DNA of 64,000 nt, taken from NCBI GenBank assembly GCA_026391355.1, contig JAPLDH010000070.1, forward strand, positions 27,822 to 91,821. Reading direction: 5' to 3'. The notes below the pieces were generated by a model that worked only from the letters and a program-made list of their open reading frames with translations, did not search any database and was not told where the DNA came from. Both the position numbers and the translations under genes were made by a program. Origin of the DNA: Bacteroidota bacterium (lineage in GTDB: Bacteria > Bacteroidota > Bacteroidia > Bacteroidales > FEN-979). Positions 34,632 to 42,137 of this stretch are shown here, piece by piece. Positions within the stretch are counted from its first letter, which is position 1, and each line of letters opens with the position of its first letter.

Positions 34632-35288
34632 ATGAAAGCAAAAATCCTGATTGTCGATGATCATGCATTACTCCGCAAAGGCGTCCATTCCATCATCAGT
34701 GCTCACCATCCTGAATGGGAAGTATATGAAGCTGAGAACGGGATCCAATCTATCCTGAAAGCCAATGACGTTAAACCTGATCTGATCCTGATGGATTATC
34801 ATATGCCCAAGCTGGATGGGATTAGCGCTGCAACGGCAATCCATCGGGAATATCCTGCTGCCAAGATCATTATGGTATCGATGGATGTCGGGGAGGAAGA
34901 GGTTGGTCATATGATCGATGCCGGAGTAATGGGGATTGTGCACAAGGAATCCCCCGAAGAAGAGCTTCTTAAGGCCATCAGTGAAGTGAGGGATGGTCAA
35001 TACTATCTTAAAGGAAAGATCGGTGCCCTTGCTAATCAATACCGGATGGAGATGCTGGAGAAAAAGAAAAAACGGGTTAAAAGTCATGACCAACTGCTGA
35101 GCCGACGCGAAAATGATGTACTGAAACTTCTTGTCAAAGGTCTGTCCCGAAATGAAATTGCTGAAAAGTTCACACTCAGCAAAAGAACAGTTGAAAAACA
35201 TATAGCCAACATCTACAAAAAGACCAATACACATTCAGTTTATTCCCTGATCCGGTTTACTTTGAAAAACGGGGTATTGGGAGAATAG
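34632..35288 (+). CDS. NarL/LuxR-type response regulator
   Basis: A 218-residue two-component regulator. The receiver domain (1-125) has the acidic pair IVDDHALLRKG, the phospho-acceptor Asp in LILMDYHMPKLDG and the conserved Lys in IVHKESPEEE. A linker leads to a LuxR-type HTH (about 155-215: LSRRENDVLKLLVKGLSRNE, LSKRTVEKHIANIYKKTN). No histidine kinase gene is adjacent, so the partner is unknown. It stands alone, with a dyad upstream. Confidence 0.95.
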   Translation: MKAKILIVDDHALLRKGVHSIISAHHPEWEVYEAENGIQSILKANDVKPDLILMDYHMPKLDGISAATAIHREYPAAKIIMVSMDVGEEEVGHMIDAGVMGIVHKESPEEELLKAISEVRDGQYYLKGKIGALANQYRMEMLEKKKKRVKSHDQLLSRRENDVLKLLVKGLSRNEIAEKFTLSKRTVEKHIANIYKKTNTHSVYSLIRFTLKNGVLGE

Positions 35289-35365
35289 ATCACCTGCCTT
35301 CCCGATTTTTTTTCTACGTAAAATTACGCCTGTAATAAATAAGAAATTTTCAGTATTTCCCTGTA

Positions 35366-35396
35366 TTTGATATTGCCGAAAAGGAGATTACTTTTG
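35366..35396 (+). promoter_or_regulatory. Promoter directed antisense to ribH
   Basis: TTTG (35366-35369), a 19-bp gap and TACTTTTG (35389-35396) fit the Bacteroidota consensus well. The predicted transcript would start near 35403 and run towards the 3' end of ribH on the opposite strand. Confidence 0.5.
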
Positions 35397-35416
35397 GGAA
35401 AATACTTCAGGATAAT

Positions 35417-36010
35417 ATGAGATCAGAAGCAGGAAGGTACAGGAAGGATTGTATTCTCATATTTCTTTTATTGATTTCCGGTGGATCGTATGCCCAATCC
35501 CGGACGTTCGCAGCAGAACCCGTAACAACGACTATAATAGCAGATCCTTTCCTGGAGTTACTGAGCATATCCTTCAAAAGTGAACCTCTTTCTGCTATTG
35601 TTATTGACAATTGCAGAAAACCCGGCTCACTCTTTCTTGGTGATGAAACGACAGGGATTTACCTGGAAATTACGACTTTCTCAGAGTTTAGGTCTGGCAC
35701 TGCTGAGAAACATGCCGGAAATATTCCATCAGATCTCTTTCATCAGGTTGGCCATTTCGATGGCTGCAAGGGAAGCATCAAACCCCTTGTTTCCGCCTTT
35801 GGTCCCTGCTCTTTCTATAGCCTGTTCGATGTTATCCGTTGTGAGGACGCCAAAGATAACAGGAACTCCGGTTTCAAGCCCTACACTTGCAACCCCTTTG
35901 GAGACTTCAGCCGCTACATAATCAAAATGCGGGGTTGCTCCGCGGATGACAGCTCCAAGACAAATAACAGCGCTGTACTTCTTACTCCCGGCGAGTTTCT
36001 TGGCCAGTAA
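35417..36010 (+). CDS. Possible exported protein, 3' part antisense to ribH (doubtful)
   Basis: A plus-strand frame starts 20 bp after a good promoter match and encodes a plausible signal peptide ([21 protein letters not shown]) followed by about 75 ordinary residues. From 35729 onward it runs antisense through ribH to a stop at 36010, where its residues mirror ribH and carry no family signal. It may be a real gene truncated by rearrangement, a short exported protein with a chance extension, or noise. The gap 35289-35416 otherwise holds only the promoter. Confidence 0.3.
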   Translation: MRSEAGRYRKDCILIFLLLISGGSYAQSRTFAAEPVTTTIIADPFLELLSISFKSEPLSAIVIDNCRKPGSLFLGDETTGIYLEITTFSEFRSGTAEKHAGNIPSDLFHQVGHFDGCKGSIKPLVSAFGPCSFYSLFDVIRCEDAKDNRNSGFKPYTCNPFGDFSRYIIKMRGCSADDSSKTNNSAVLLTPGEFLGQ

Positions 36011-36190
36011 TGGCATTTCAAACGCACCTGGCGACCATACAATATCAATATCACCGGGATTTGCACCATGCCGGTTGAGTCCATCGAGACAACCGCTCAG
36101 CAGTTTACCACTGATAAACTCATTAAATCTTGCGATTACGATACCGAACCGGAGACCCTGTGCATCCAGTTTTCCTTCGATTGTTTTCAT
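35729..36190 (-). CDS. ribH: 6,7-dimethyl-8-ribityllumazine synthase
   Basis: A 153-residue enzyme condensing 5-amino-6-ribitylaminouracil with dihydroxybutanone phosphate. The motifs are [56 protein letters not shown] and [21 protein letters not shown], and the normal C-terminus is EMANLMKEI. It is the last gene of the riboflavin operon, 47 bp after ribBA. A plus-strand promoter faces its 3' end. Confidence 0.97.
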   Translation of the reverse strand: MKTIEGKLDAQGLRFGIVIARFNEFISGKLLSGCLDGLNRHGANPGDIDIVWSPGAFEMPLLAKKLAGSKKYSAVICLGAVIRGATPHFDYVAAEVSKGVASVGLETGVPVIFGVLTTDNIEQAIERAGTKGGNKGFDASLAAIEMANLMKEI

Positions 36191-36237
36191 AAATGATCAT
36201 TGAATTAAACATTATTATTCAGATATCTTATATCATG

Positions 36238-37449
36238 CTATTCCTGGAAATTCAATAAATGCCCCATCTTATCCTTTTTTGTTTTCAGATACTTCAGGTT
36301 TTTTGAATTACTGTGCATCTGGATGGAAACCCTTTCCACGATTTCCAGTCCGAATCCTTCTATCCCTGAGATCTTTTTGGGGTTGTTTGTAAGCAGCCTG
36401 ATCCTGCGGATACCCAGATCAGCAAGTATTTCAGCGCCGGTACCATAATCTCTCAGGTCGGCTGCAAAACCCAATGCATGATTGGCTTCAACGGTGTCCA
36501 TTCCCTGGTCCTGAAGCGAATAGGCTTTCATCTTGTTGATGAAACCGATCCCCCTGCCCTCCTGCCGCATATAAAGAAAAACGCCCCTCCCCTCCTTTGC
36601 TATTCTTTTCATCGCATCATTCAACTGTTCACCGCAATCGCATCGCAGGGATCCAAAAACATCTCCCGTAAGGCATTCGGAATGAACTCTTACCAATACC
36701 GGTTCACCATCATCTACAATTCCTTTAACCAGTGCAACATGGTTCTCCTTCGATATTTTGCTTGCATAGCTGTATGCCCTGAACTCCCCGTATTTTGTCG
36801 GCATATCCACCGTAGAGACCCGTTCAACAAGGGTTTCATTTTTTCTCCTGTAAATGATAAGATCAGCGATCGTCACTATCTTCAGATTGTACTTTTTCAC
36901 ATAATCCATCAATTGCGGTACACGTGCCATGGTTCCATCCTCATTCATGATCTCGCAGATAACACCTGCCGGATATAATCCGGCGAGCTTTGCAAGATCA
37001 ATCGATGCCTCGGTGTGGCCTGCCCTTACCAGCACCCCGCCCTCCTTGTATTCGATTGGAAATATATGCCCCGGACGGGTAAAATCCTTACCCGACGAAT
37101 TCGGGTCGAGCACCTTCCGGATGGTCTGGGAGCGCTCCTGAGCCGATATTCCCGTAGTGCTCTCAACAGCATCGATGGAAACCGTGAATGCAGTCCGGTT
37201 AGGATCGGTATTCCTGGCTACCATCCGTTCAATGTTAAGCTCTTCAAGGCGATCGCGCATCAAAGGGAGGCAAACCAGTCCCCCTCCATTCTTTGCCATG
37301 AAATTGATCGATTCGGCTGTGATCTTCTCTGCGGCGATAATAAGATCGCCTTCATTTTCACGGTCTTCATCATCTACCACGACAATCATCTTTCCGTTAC
37401 GGATATCTTCTATCGCTTCATCAATTGTGTTAAACTTATTGTTGGACAT
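36238..37449 (-). CDS. ribBA: Bifunctional DHBP synthase / GTP cyclohydrolase II
   Basis: A 403-residue fusion serving both entry branches of riboflavin synthesis. The N-terminal RibB half (about 1-200) shows [43 protein letters not shown] motifs (about 120-150) and [12 protein letters not shown]. The C-terminal RibA half (about 205-403) has the zinc-site [19 protein letters not shown] and [11 protein letters not shown]. Both active sites look intact. It lies 23 bp after ribE. Confidence 0.97.
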   Translation of the reverse strand: MSNNKFNTIDEAIEDIRNGKMIVVVDDEDRENEGDLIIAAEKITAESINFMAKNGGGLVCLPLMRDRLEELNIERMVARNTDPNRTAFTVSIDAVESTTGISAQERSQTIRKVLDPNSSGKDFTRPGHIFPIEYKEGGVLVRAGHTEASIDLAKLAGLYPAGVICEIMNEDGTMARVPQLMDYVKKYNLKIVTIADLIIYRRKNETLVERVSTVDMPTKYGEFRAYSYASKISKENHVALVKGIVDDGEPVLVRVHSECLTGDVFGSLRCDCGEQLNDAMKRIAKEGRGVFLYMRQEGRGIGFINKMKAYSLQDQGMDTVEANHALGFAADLRDYGTGAEILADLGIRRIRLLTNNPKKISGIEGFGLEIVERVSIQMHSNSKNLKYLKTKKDKMGHLLNFQE

Positions 37450-37472
37450 ATTTGTAATTTCAGAAATTCATG

Positions 37473-38114
37473 TTAAATAAATCCTTGTTGAGTAAGAAAC
37501 TTCATATCCAGTTTCTTTCCTTCATTATTACCTGGCAACAATTTTTCAATATACTTTGCAATGAGGTCACATTCGATATTGACCATATTACCCGGCGATT
37601 TGGCCAATATTAATGTGACCAGTTGTGTGTGCGGGATCACAGAAACATCAAAGGAATGATCGTCAACCCTTGCTACTGTCAGGCTGATCCCGTCGATTGC
37701 GACCGATCCCTTTTCCACAATGTATTTTAATAAATGCTTTTCAATTGAAAAAGAAAACCAAATTGCATTTTCATCCTTCCAGGTCTTTAGAATATTGCCG
37801 GTATCATCTATATGCCCACTTACAAGATGTCCACCCAAACGGTCGCTCAGTCTTAGAGCACGTTCAAGATTCACCCGGCTGCCCGGTCTGAGGGCGCTTA
37901 AACCTGAACGCTTCATTGTTTCAGGCATTACATCGGCTGTGAAACTAACGGTTGTAAAAGAGGTTACCGTAAGGCAGACCCCATCCGTATTGATGCTGTC
38001 GCCCACTTTCATATCAGACAGAATGTCCCTCGCCGCAATTGTTAATTGTGCAGAGGTCGATGATAACCGGATCTCCCTGATTGTTCCTATTTCTTCAATA
38101 ATCCCTGTAAACAT
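37473..38114 (-). CDS. ribE: Riboflavin synthase alpha chain
   Basis: A 213-residue protein with two lumazine-binding repeats. Repeat 1 starts MFTGIIEEIGTI with GDSINTDGVCLTV, and repeat 2 starts GHLVSGHIDDTG with KGSVAIDGISLTVARV. It dismutates two lumazine molecules to riboflavin. The ATG at 38114 gives the canonical MFTG start; five extra upstream codons (from 38129) are part of an intergenic word array. Confidence 0.97.
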   Translation of the reverse strand: MFTGIIEEIGTIREIRLSSTSAQLTIAARDILSDMKVGDSINTDGVCLTVTSFTTVSFTADVMPETMKRSGLSALRPGSRVNLERALRLSDRLGGHLVSGHIDDTGNILKTWKDENAIWFSFSIEKHLLKYIVEKGSVAIDGISLTVARVDDHSFDVSVIPHTQLVTLILAKSPGNMVNIECDLIAKYIEKLLPGNNEGKKLDMKFLTQQGFI

Positions 38115-38117
38115 AAT

Positions 38118-38186
38118 TTCATTTACCATTTACCATTTACCATTTACCATTTACTATTTTACGTTTTGCATTTTGATTTTTGCATT
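38118..38186. repeat. ACCATTT and GCATTTTG word array between ribD and ribE
   Basis: Tandem TTTACCA words (about five) are followed by TTTTGCATTTTGA units, filling the gap between ribD and ribE. Confidence 0.85.
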
Positions 38187-39299
38187 TTAGAGGTATCCTT
38201 CGATCATGAGGTCTTCACCTGTTCGTTTCACCTTCATATCATGAAGCTGAAGTGCGTCCTTCAGGTTTGGGATTCCTTCTCCTCCAATGGGTGTGGGTGC
38301 GTTTCGGCCTCCAAGAATTTTCGGTGAAATAAAACTGATGATCTTATCCACCACCTTCTCCTGCAATGCTGAAAATGCAAGGGTACTGCCCCCTTCGATC
38401 ATTACGCTGTCGATCTCCATCGTGCCCAGAATATTCATAAGGTTGGCAAGATCAACCTTATTGTTCTTTTCAGCGCAAATAATGATCTGTACGCCAACCC
38501 TTTCAATTTCTTTCAGCTTTTTATAATCCGCATGATGTGTAGTAGCAAGTATTGTAAGCTGGGGTTCATTTTTCAAAACATTCGCACCCGCTGGTAATCT
38601 CCCGGAAGTATCCACAATCACCTTTAATGGATTCTTGCTTTGTTTCCCGGTATTCCTGACATTGAGTAGCGGATCGTCAGCAAGTATCGTATCTATTCCC
38701 ACCATTACAGCGCTTACCTGATGGCGTAACCCATGGACAATTTTCCTTGATTTGTCGCCGGAGATATATTTTGACTCCCCTGAAACTGTGGCTATCTTTC
38801 CATCAAGGGTCATGGCGGTCTTCAAAATACAGAAAGGAATATGTTTTGTGATGAACTTGAGAAAAATCTCATTTTGCTGTCGAATCTTTTCTTCCAGGAT
38901 CCCACTCTCCACCTTAACTTCATGCGATTCCAACCATTCGATCCCTTTTCCATTTACAAGAGGGTTAGGATCTCCCATCCCGATGATCACATGACGTATT
39001 CCTTTTTCTACTATGATCTGCGCACAGGGAGGTGTTTTTCCATGGTGTGCACAGGGTTCAAGTGTGACCACCAGGGTAGCCCCTTCAACCGGGTCAGTAG
39101 CTGAACAAATGGCTTCCACTTCAGCATGAGGAGCTCCGAAATAGTGGTGATAACCTTTCCCGATTATTGAACCATCCCTTACCAGAATTGCTCCCACCAT
39201 CGGGTTTGGGTTCACCCATCCCCTTCCATTTTCTGCAAGCCTGACAGCTTTTGCCATCAGCTCCTGTTTCCCTTTTTCGGTACGTGTTTCGTAGTCCAT
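38187..39299 (-). CDS. ribD: Bifunctional pyrimidine deaminase / reductase RibD
   Basis: A 370-residue enzyme for two steps of riboflavin synthesis. The deaminase half (about 10-145) has the zinc motifs FGAPHAEVEAI and LEPCAHHGKTPPCAQ. The reductase half (about 150-370) shows LKTAMTLDGKIATVSGESKY, VMVGIDTILADDPLLNVR and MIEGGSTLAFSAL. I chose the ATG at 39299 over a TTG three codons upstream, because the latter lies against the riboswitch hairpin. It is the first gene of the operon. Confidence 0.96.
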   Translation of the reverse strand: MDYETRTEKGKQELMAKAVRLAENGRGWVNPNPMVGAILVRDGSIIGKGYHHYFGAPHAEVEAICSATDPVEGATLVVTLEPCAHHGKTPPCAQIIVEKGIRHVIIGMGDPNPLVNGKGIEWLESHEVKVESGILEEKIRQQNEIFLKFITKHIPFCILKTAMTLDGKIATVSGESKYISGDKSRKIVHGLRHQVSAVMVGIDTILADDPLLNVRNTGKQSKNPLKVIVDTSGRLPAGANVLKNEPQLTILATTHHADYKKLKEIERVGVQIIICAEKNNKVDLANLMNILGTMEIDSVMIEGGSTLAFSALQEKVVDKIISFISPKILGGRNAPTPIGGEGIPNLKDALQLHDMKVKRTGEDLMIEGYL

Positions 39300-39307
39300 A
39301 TAATGCA

Positions 39308-39339
39308 AACAGCCCTGAAGACTGATCCTCAGGGCTGTT
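39308..39339 (-). terminator. Expression-platform hairpin of the FMN riboswitch
   Basis: A perfect 11-bp stem (AACAGCCCTGA pairing with TCAGGGCTGTT, 10-nt loop) lies between the aptamer and ribD and ends 8 nt before the ATG. Only TTT follows, not a long U-run, so the hairpin may act by termination or by occluding the translation start. Confidence 0.6.
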
Positions 39340-39380
39340 AAATATTTTAAAACGGGATAAACCGGCCAATTTTAAAATAG

Positions 39381-39520
39381 ATTTCTTCTTCCATCCAGAC
39401 TTTAACTGTCGGTGTCGTAGTTTCAACGACTCACCCCTTATAAGAAAACTTGTTTCATCAATCTTTCCGGGATCGCGGACTTTACCGCCGGTCGGGAATT
39501 TCACCCTGCCCTGAAGAAAT
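39381..39520 (-). promoter_or_regulatory. FMN riboswitch (RFN element)
   Basis: On the minus strand the aptamer starts with ATTTCTTC (P1) and AGGGCAGGGTGAAATTCCCG, continues ACCGGCGGTAAAGTCCGCGA, and later has AAGGGGTGAGTCGTTGAAAC and ACACCGACAGTTAAAGTCTG before closing P1 with GAAGAAAT. These are the conserved RFN boxes. It precedes ribD and should switch the whole rib operon off when FMN is plentiful. Confidence 0.96.
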
Positions 39521-39547
39521 TATTTTCTTGTCTCAAATTACATTTTA

Positions 39548-39574
39548 CAAAATTACTGTAAAACGCCTTACAAA
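39548..39574 (-). promoter_or_regulatory. Candidate promoter of the rib operon
   Basis: TAATTTTG (39555-39548) matches TAnnTTTG and lies 28 nt before the riboswitch; a TTTG (39574-39571) is 15 bp upstream, slightly close. A second -7-like box, TATCTTTG, is at 39578-39571. Confidence 0.45.
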
Positions 39575-39630
39575 GATATAATAAATTATTGCTTAATTGT
39601 TAAATTTTTAACAGGTATTTTTCATTTCCA

Positions 39631-42009
39631 TTACTGAAGCACCAATTTCTCCATTCTAACCTGATTACCTGTTTGAATCTTCACAAGGTAGACACCCTTC
39701 GGAGAAGCGGAAAGGTCAATTCTTTTTGAACTGTTATCCATACCTGACAGGTTATCATTGTAAACCATTTGTCCTGAAGTATTTGTAATGGTAAGAGCGG
39801 CAGGCTGATTCTGCAGTCCTTTGATATTCAGATCAAAAACACCTTTTGAAGGATTCGGTGAAAGTACCATGGAAAAACCGTTGGCCTGGTTCTCTGTAAT
39901 CCCGTTGCAAGGGCTCAGAAACAACTGGACCTGGTCGGAAGCATCCGTTGAACAGGGTGACAAGGCAGATGCAGTCAGGGTACAGATCCATGTTAAGGCA
40001 ATCTTATCATTGGGTCCTGGGGTGTATATTGTTACAGGGATTGTGTCGCTGATAAAAGCCCCATCGCCAGTAGTAACCCATTGAACATGGCTGTAACCGG
40101 TTGCCTGCCCGTGAAGGAGAAGGACCGGCACCGTGATACAAACTACTGTATCATTTCCTGCAAAAGCAGTTGGGTGTTGATTCACGGTAACCGCAATGGT
40201 GTCAGTCTTTGTGGCAGAACCGTCATTGATTGAAGCCACATAATTCGTGGTGATCGTGGGAGTAACAACAGGATTTTGAATGGTTGATACAAAACCCGCC
40301 GGTATTGATGTCCATGAATAAGTGTAGGTTCCTGACCCTCCTGTTGCAATTGCATTCAAATGGGAGGAATCCCCGGTACAGAGGGTAGATGGAGTTGCGG
40401 TGGCACTGAGCGACAGGATACTGGCCCAGCTAAAGGAGCCGATACGTGTTCTCCAGTTAGAACCATTGGTCTGGCAGTACTCCTGGGTGTACCAGAAAGT
40501 ACTGCCGGCAGATGGGTCAACAGAAATAGCACTGTAATCACCCCAGCGGCAATTTCCTGATGTGGTTCCGTCATTGGCTGTGTTGGATCCTGTTCCGTAA
40601 AAAATGGCCTTTTCTCCGATTGTCATGGTATTTAAGGCATCGCTGCTCATTCTTCCGGTATAATAGATTGAGGGGTACATGTTGGCGCTGGAAATAGAAA
40701 ACCCAAGAGCAATATTACCAGAAGAATCCATTGCAATGCTTCCCATCCAGCGGGAGTTTGCATCCGGGGAGTAGGTCGATTGCTGATAAACACTCCAGTC
40801 ACCAGTGGTTTTCCTGAATTCATACCAGCGTACACCACCAACACCGGAACCTGCATTTACCGTATGATTTGTCAATAAAGACCAGTGGTCGCTGAATTTA
40901 CGAAATTGAAGACGATACATCAACCGGTCAGAAAGCACATCAGCTTTCCTGGAAGTTCCTTTCTGAGGTATTCCGGATATATTACTGTTGAATGACTCAA
41001 CAGGTACCTGTAAAAGGTTTCCCAGTGTGGAATTGGCCGGGGTTGTCCAGTCGACCTGAAGTTCGAGAATACCCAGGTAATCGGAACTGGAACCATCTTT
41101 AATATATGCGAAATATTCCGGTGTTCCGGCGGGTGCGAAATCACCGTCACAATCTGCAGGTTGGGGAGCCCTGGCAGGATTCGATGATGGCAGTGTAAAC
41201 CAAACCATTTCGGCAGTCTGGTCCCCGGCCAGCATTTTCGTACGGTTGAATGCAGCTGCGCCTGTACCCATAAAGCTCCCTGCTCCTGATGAAAACCGGT
41301 TGACACCCATATAATATCCATCTCCCCATACACCCAATTTAGGATAGTCGCCCATATCTGCATATTGATACTGGTAACGATAATAGGTACCTGTAGGGTC
41401 GGGTGTTTGAGAAATTGCGATCATCTGAAAAAACGGGCCATTCGGATAATGAGGAAGGGAAAACTGGCTGATCAGCCAGCGGTCAGCATTTTCATCATAT
41501 AGAACAACGGCATCACCATCGTTTGAGTTATTCGACATCCCCTGCCATAATGCACTGGTATTCAGTGGGCCGAGCAACGATGCACCGGTTTTGCTGTAAA
41601 CAGAATAATGGCAATTAACTACCTGAACATAGTTATTTGGTCCTACATCTCCATGTGTATCAGGGGGATCATAACCCTGGTTGTTGTTATTCCCATCGAA
41701 GTTCTGTATGGTTGTATCGCCGGTAACAGTAGGTCCGAAGAAATGCTGGATAGCCGGATCAACATAGTTAAACGGGAGAGCAGATTTATCCTGACTTCCG
41801 GGAATATTGAAGTGGTTCTTTATAATACCATCTTTCCATGAATTATCTCCATGGGTTACCTGTAAATTCGCCAGATCCTTCATGGGGGGGGAGATATCAA
41901 AATAGACCGGTTTGGCCACAAGTGCCGGTTTAATAACTTCCTTCTTCTGGGAAAATGTCAGGTTCACACTGAGAAAGAAAAGCAATAAAAGGGAAAAGGT
42001 TTTCTTCAT
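39631..42009 (-). CDS. T9SS-secreted protein, paralogue A
   Basis: A 792-residue protein with signal peptide MKKTFSLLLLFFLSVNLTFSQ. A large N-terminal domain (about 90-530) has PPDTHGDVGPNNYVQVVNCH, DGDAVVLYDENADRWLISQF and TPDPTGTYYRYQYQYADMGD, probably a beta-propeller. A PKD/SPRY-like Ig domain with GSGTYTYSWTS (about 540-620) follows, then a second Ig-like stretch. The C-terminal sorting domain has MVLSPNPSKGVFDLNI, LTITNTSGQMVYN, SPKGVYLVKIQTG and KLVLQ. The next gene upstream (42138-44510) is a close tandem paralogue. A surface or released adhesin or enzyme of unknown activity. Confidence 0.88.
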   Translation of the reverse strand: MKKTFSLLLLFFLSVNLTFSQKKEVIKPALVAKPVYFDISPPMKDLANLQVTHGDNSWKDGIIKNHFNIPGSQDKSALPFNYVDPAIQHFFGPTVTGDTTIQNFDGNNNNQGYDPPDTHGDVGPNNYVQVVNCHYSVYSKTGASLLGPLNTSALWQGMSNNSNDGDAVVLYDENADRWLISQFSLPHYPNGPFFQMIAISQTPDPTGTYYRYQYQYADMGDYPKLGVWGDGYYMGVNRFSSGAGSFMGTGAAAFNRTKMLAGDQTAEMVWFTLPSSNPARAPQPADCDGDFAPAGTPEYFAYIKDGSSSDYLGILELQVDWTTPANSTLGNLLQVPVESFNSNISGIPQKGTSRKADVLSDRLMYRLQFRKFSDHWSLLTNHTVNAGSGVGGVRWYEFRKTTGDWSVYQQSTYSPDANSRWMGSIAMDSSGNIALGFSISSANMYPSIYYTGRMSSDALNTMTIGEKAIFYGTGSNTANDGTTSGNCRWGDYSAISVDPSAGSTFWYTQEYCQTNGSNWRTRIGSFSWASILSLSATATPSTLCTGDSSHLNAIATGGSGTYTYSWTSIPAGFVSTIQNPVVTPTITTNYVASINDGSATKTDTIAVTVNQHPTAFAGNDTVVCITVPVLLLHGQATGYSHVQWVTTGDGAFISDTIPVTIYTPGPNDKIALTWICTLTASALSPCSTDASDQVQLFLSPCNGITENQANGFSMVLSPNPSKGVFDLNIKGLQNQPAALTITNTSGQMVYNDNLSGMDNSSKRIDLSASPKGVYLVKIQTGNQVRMEKLVLQ

Positions 42010-42064
42010 GGGATGATTTTTAAATTTGGTGTAAAATTATGATTTTTCTCATATCCCATGAGAT

Positions 42065-42118
42065 AAAAAAAGGCTGTCCAATAAGTATCTTTTTATTCCT
42101 TACTTATTTAGACAGCCT
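42065..42118 (-). terminator. Rho-independent terminator after paralogue B
   Basis: On the minus strand AGGCTGTCTAAATAAGTA pairs with TACTTATTGGACAGCCT through a 13-nt loop and is followed by a run of T. It lies 20 bp after the stop of the 42138-44510 gene, so paralogue A is probably transcribed separately. Confidence 0.85.
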
Positions 42119-42137
42119 CTTAAGAGAAAGAAAGAAG

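Noticed and set aside
39121..39504. Minus-strand frame spanning the FMN aptamer and ribD start
   Set aside because: It reads through conserved riboswitch sequence, and ribD itself is in another frame.
42065..42118. Inverted repeat resembling insertion-sequence ends (AGGCTGTC)
   Set aside because: Only one hairpin is present, it is followed by a T-run on the minus strand right after a gene end, and it has no transposase or second copy. A terminator explains it.
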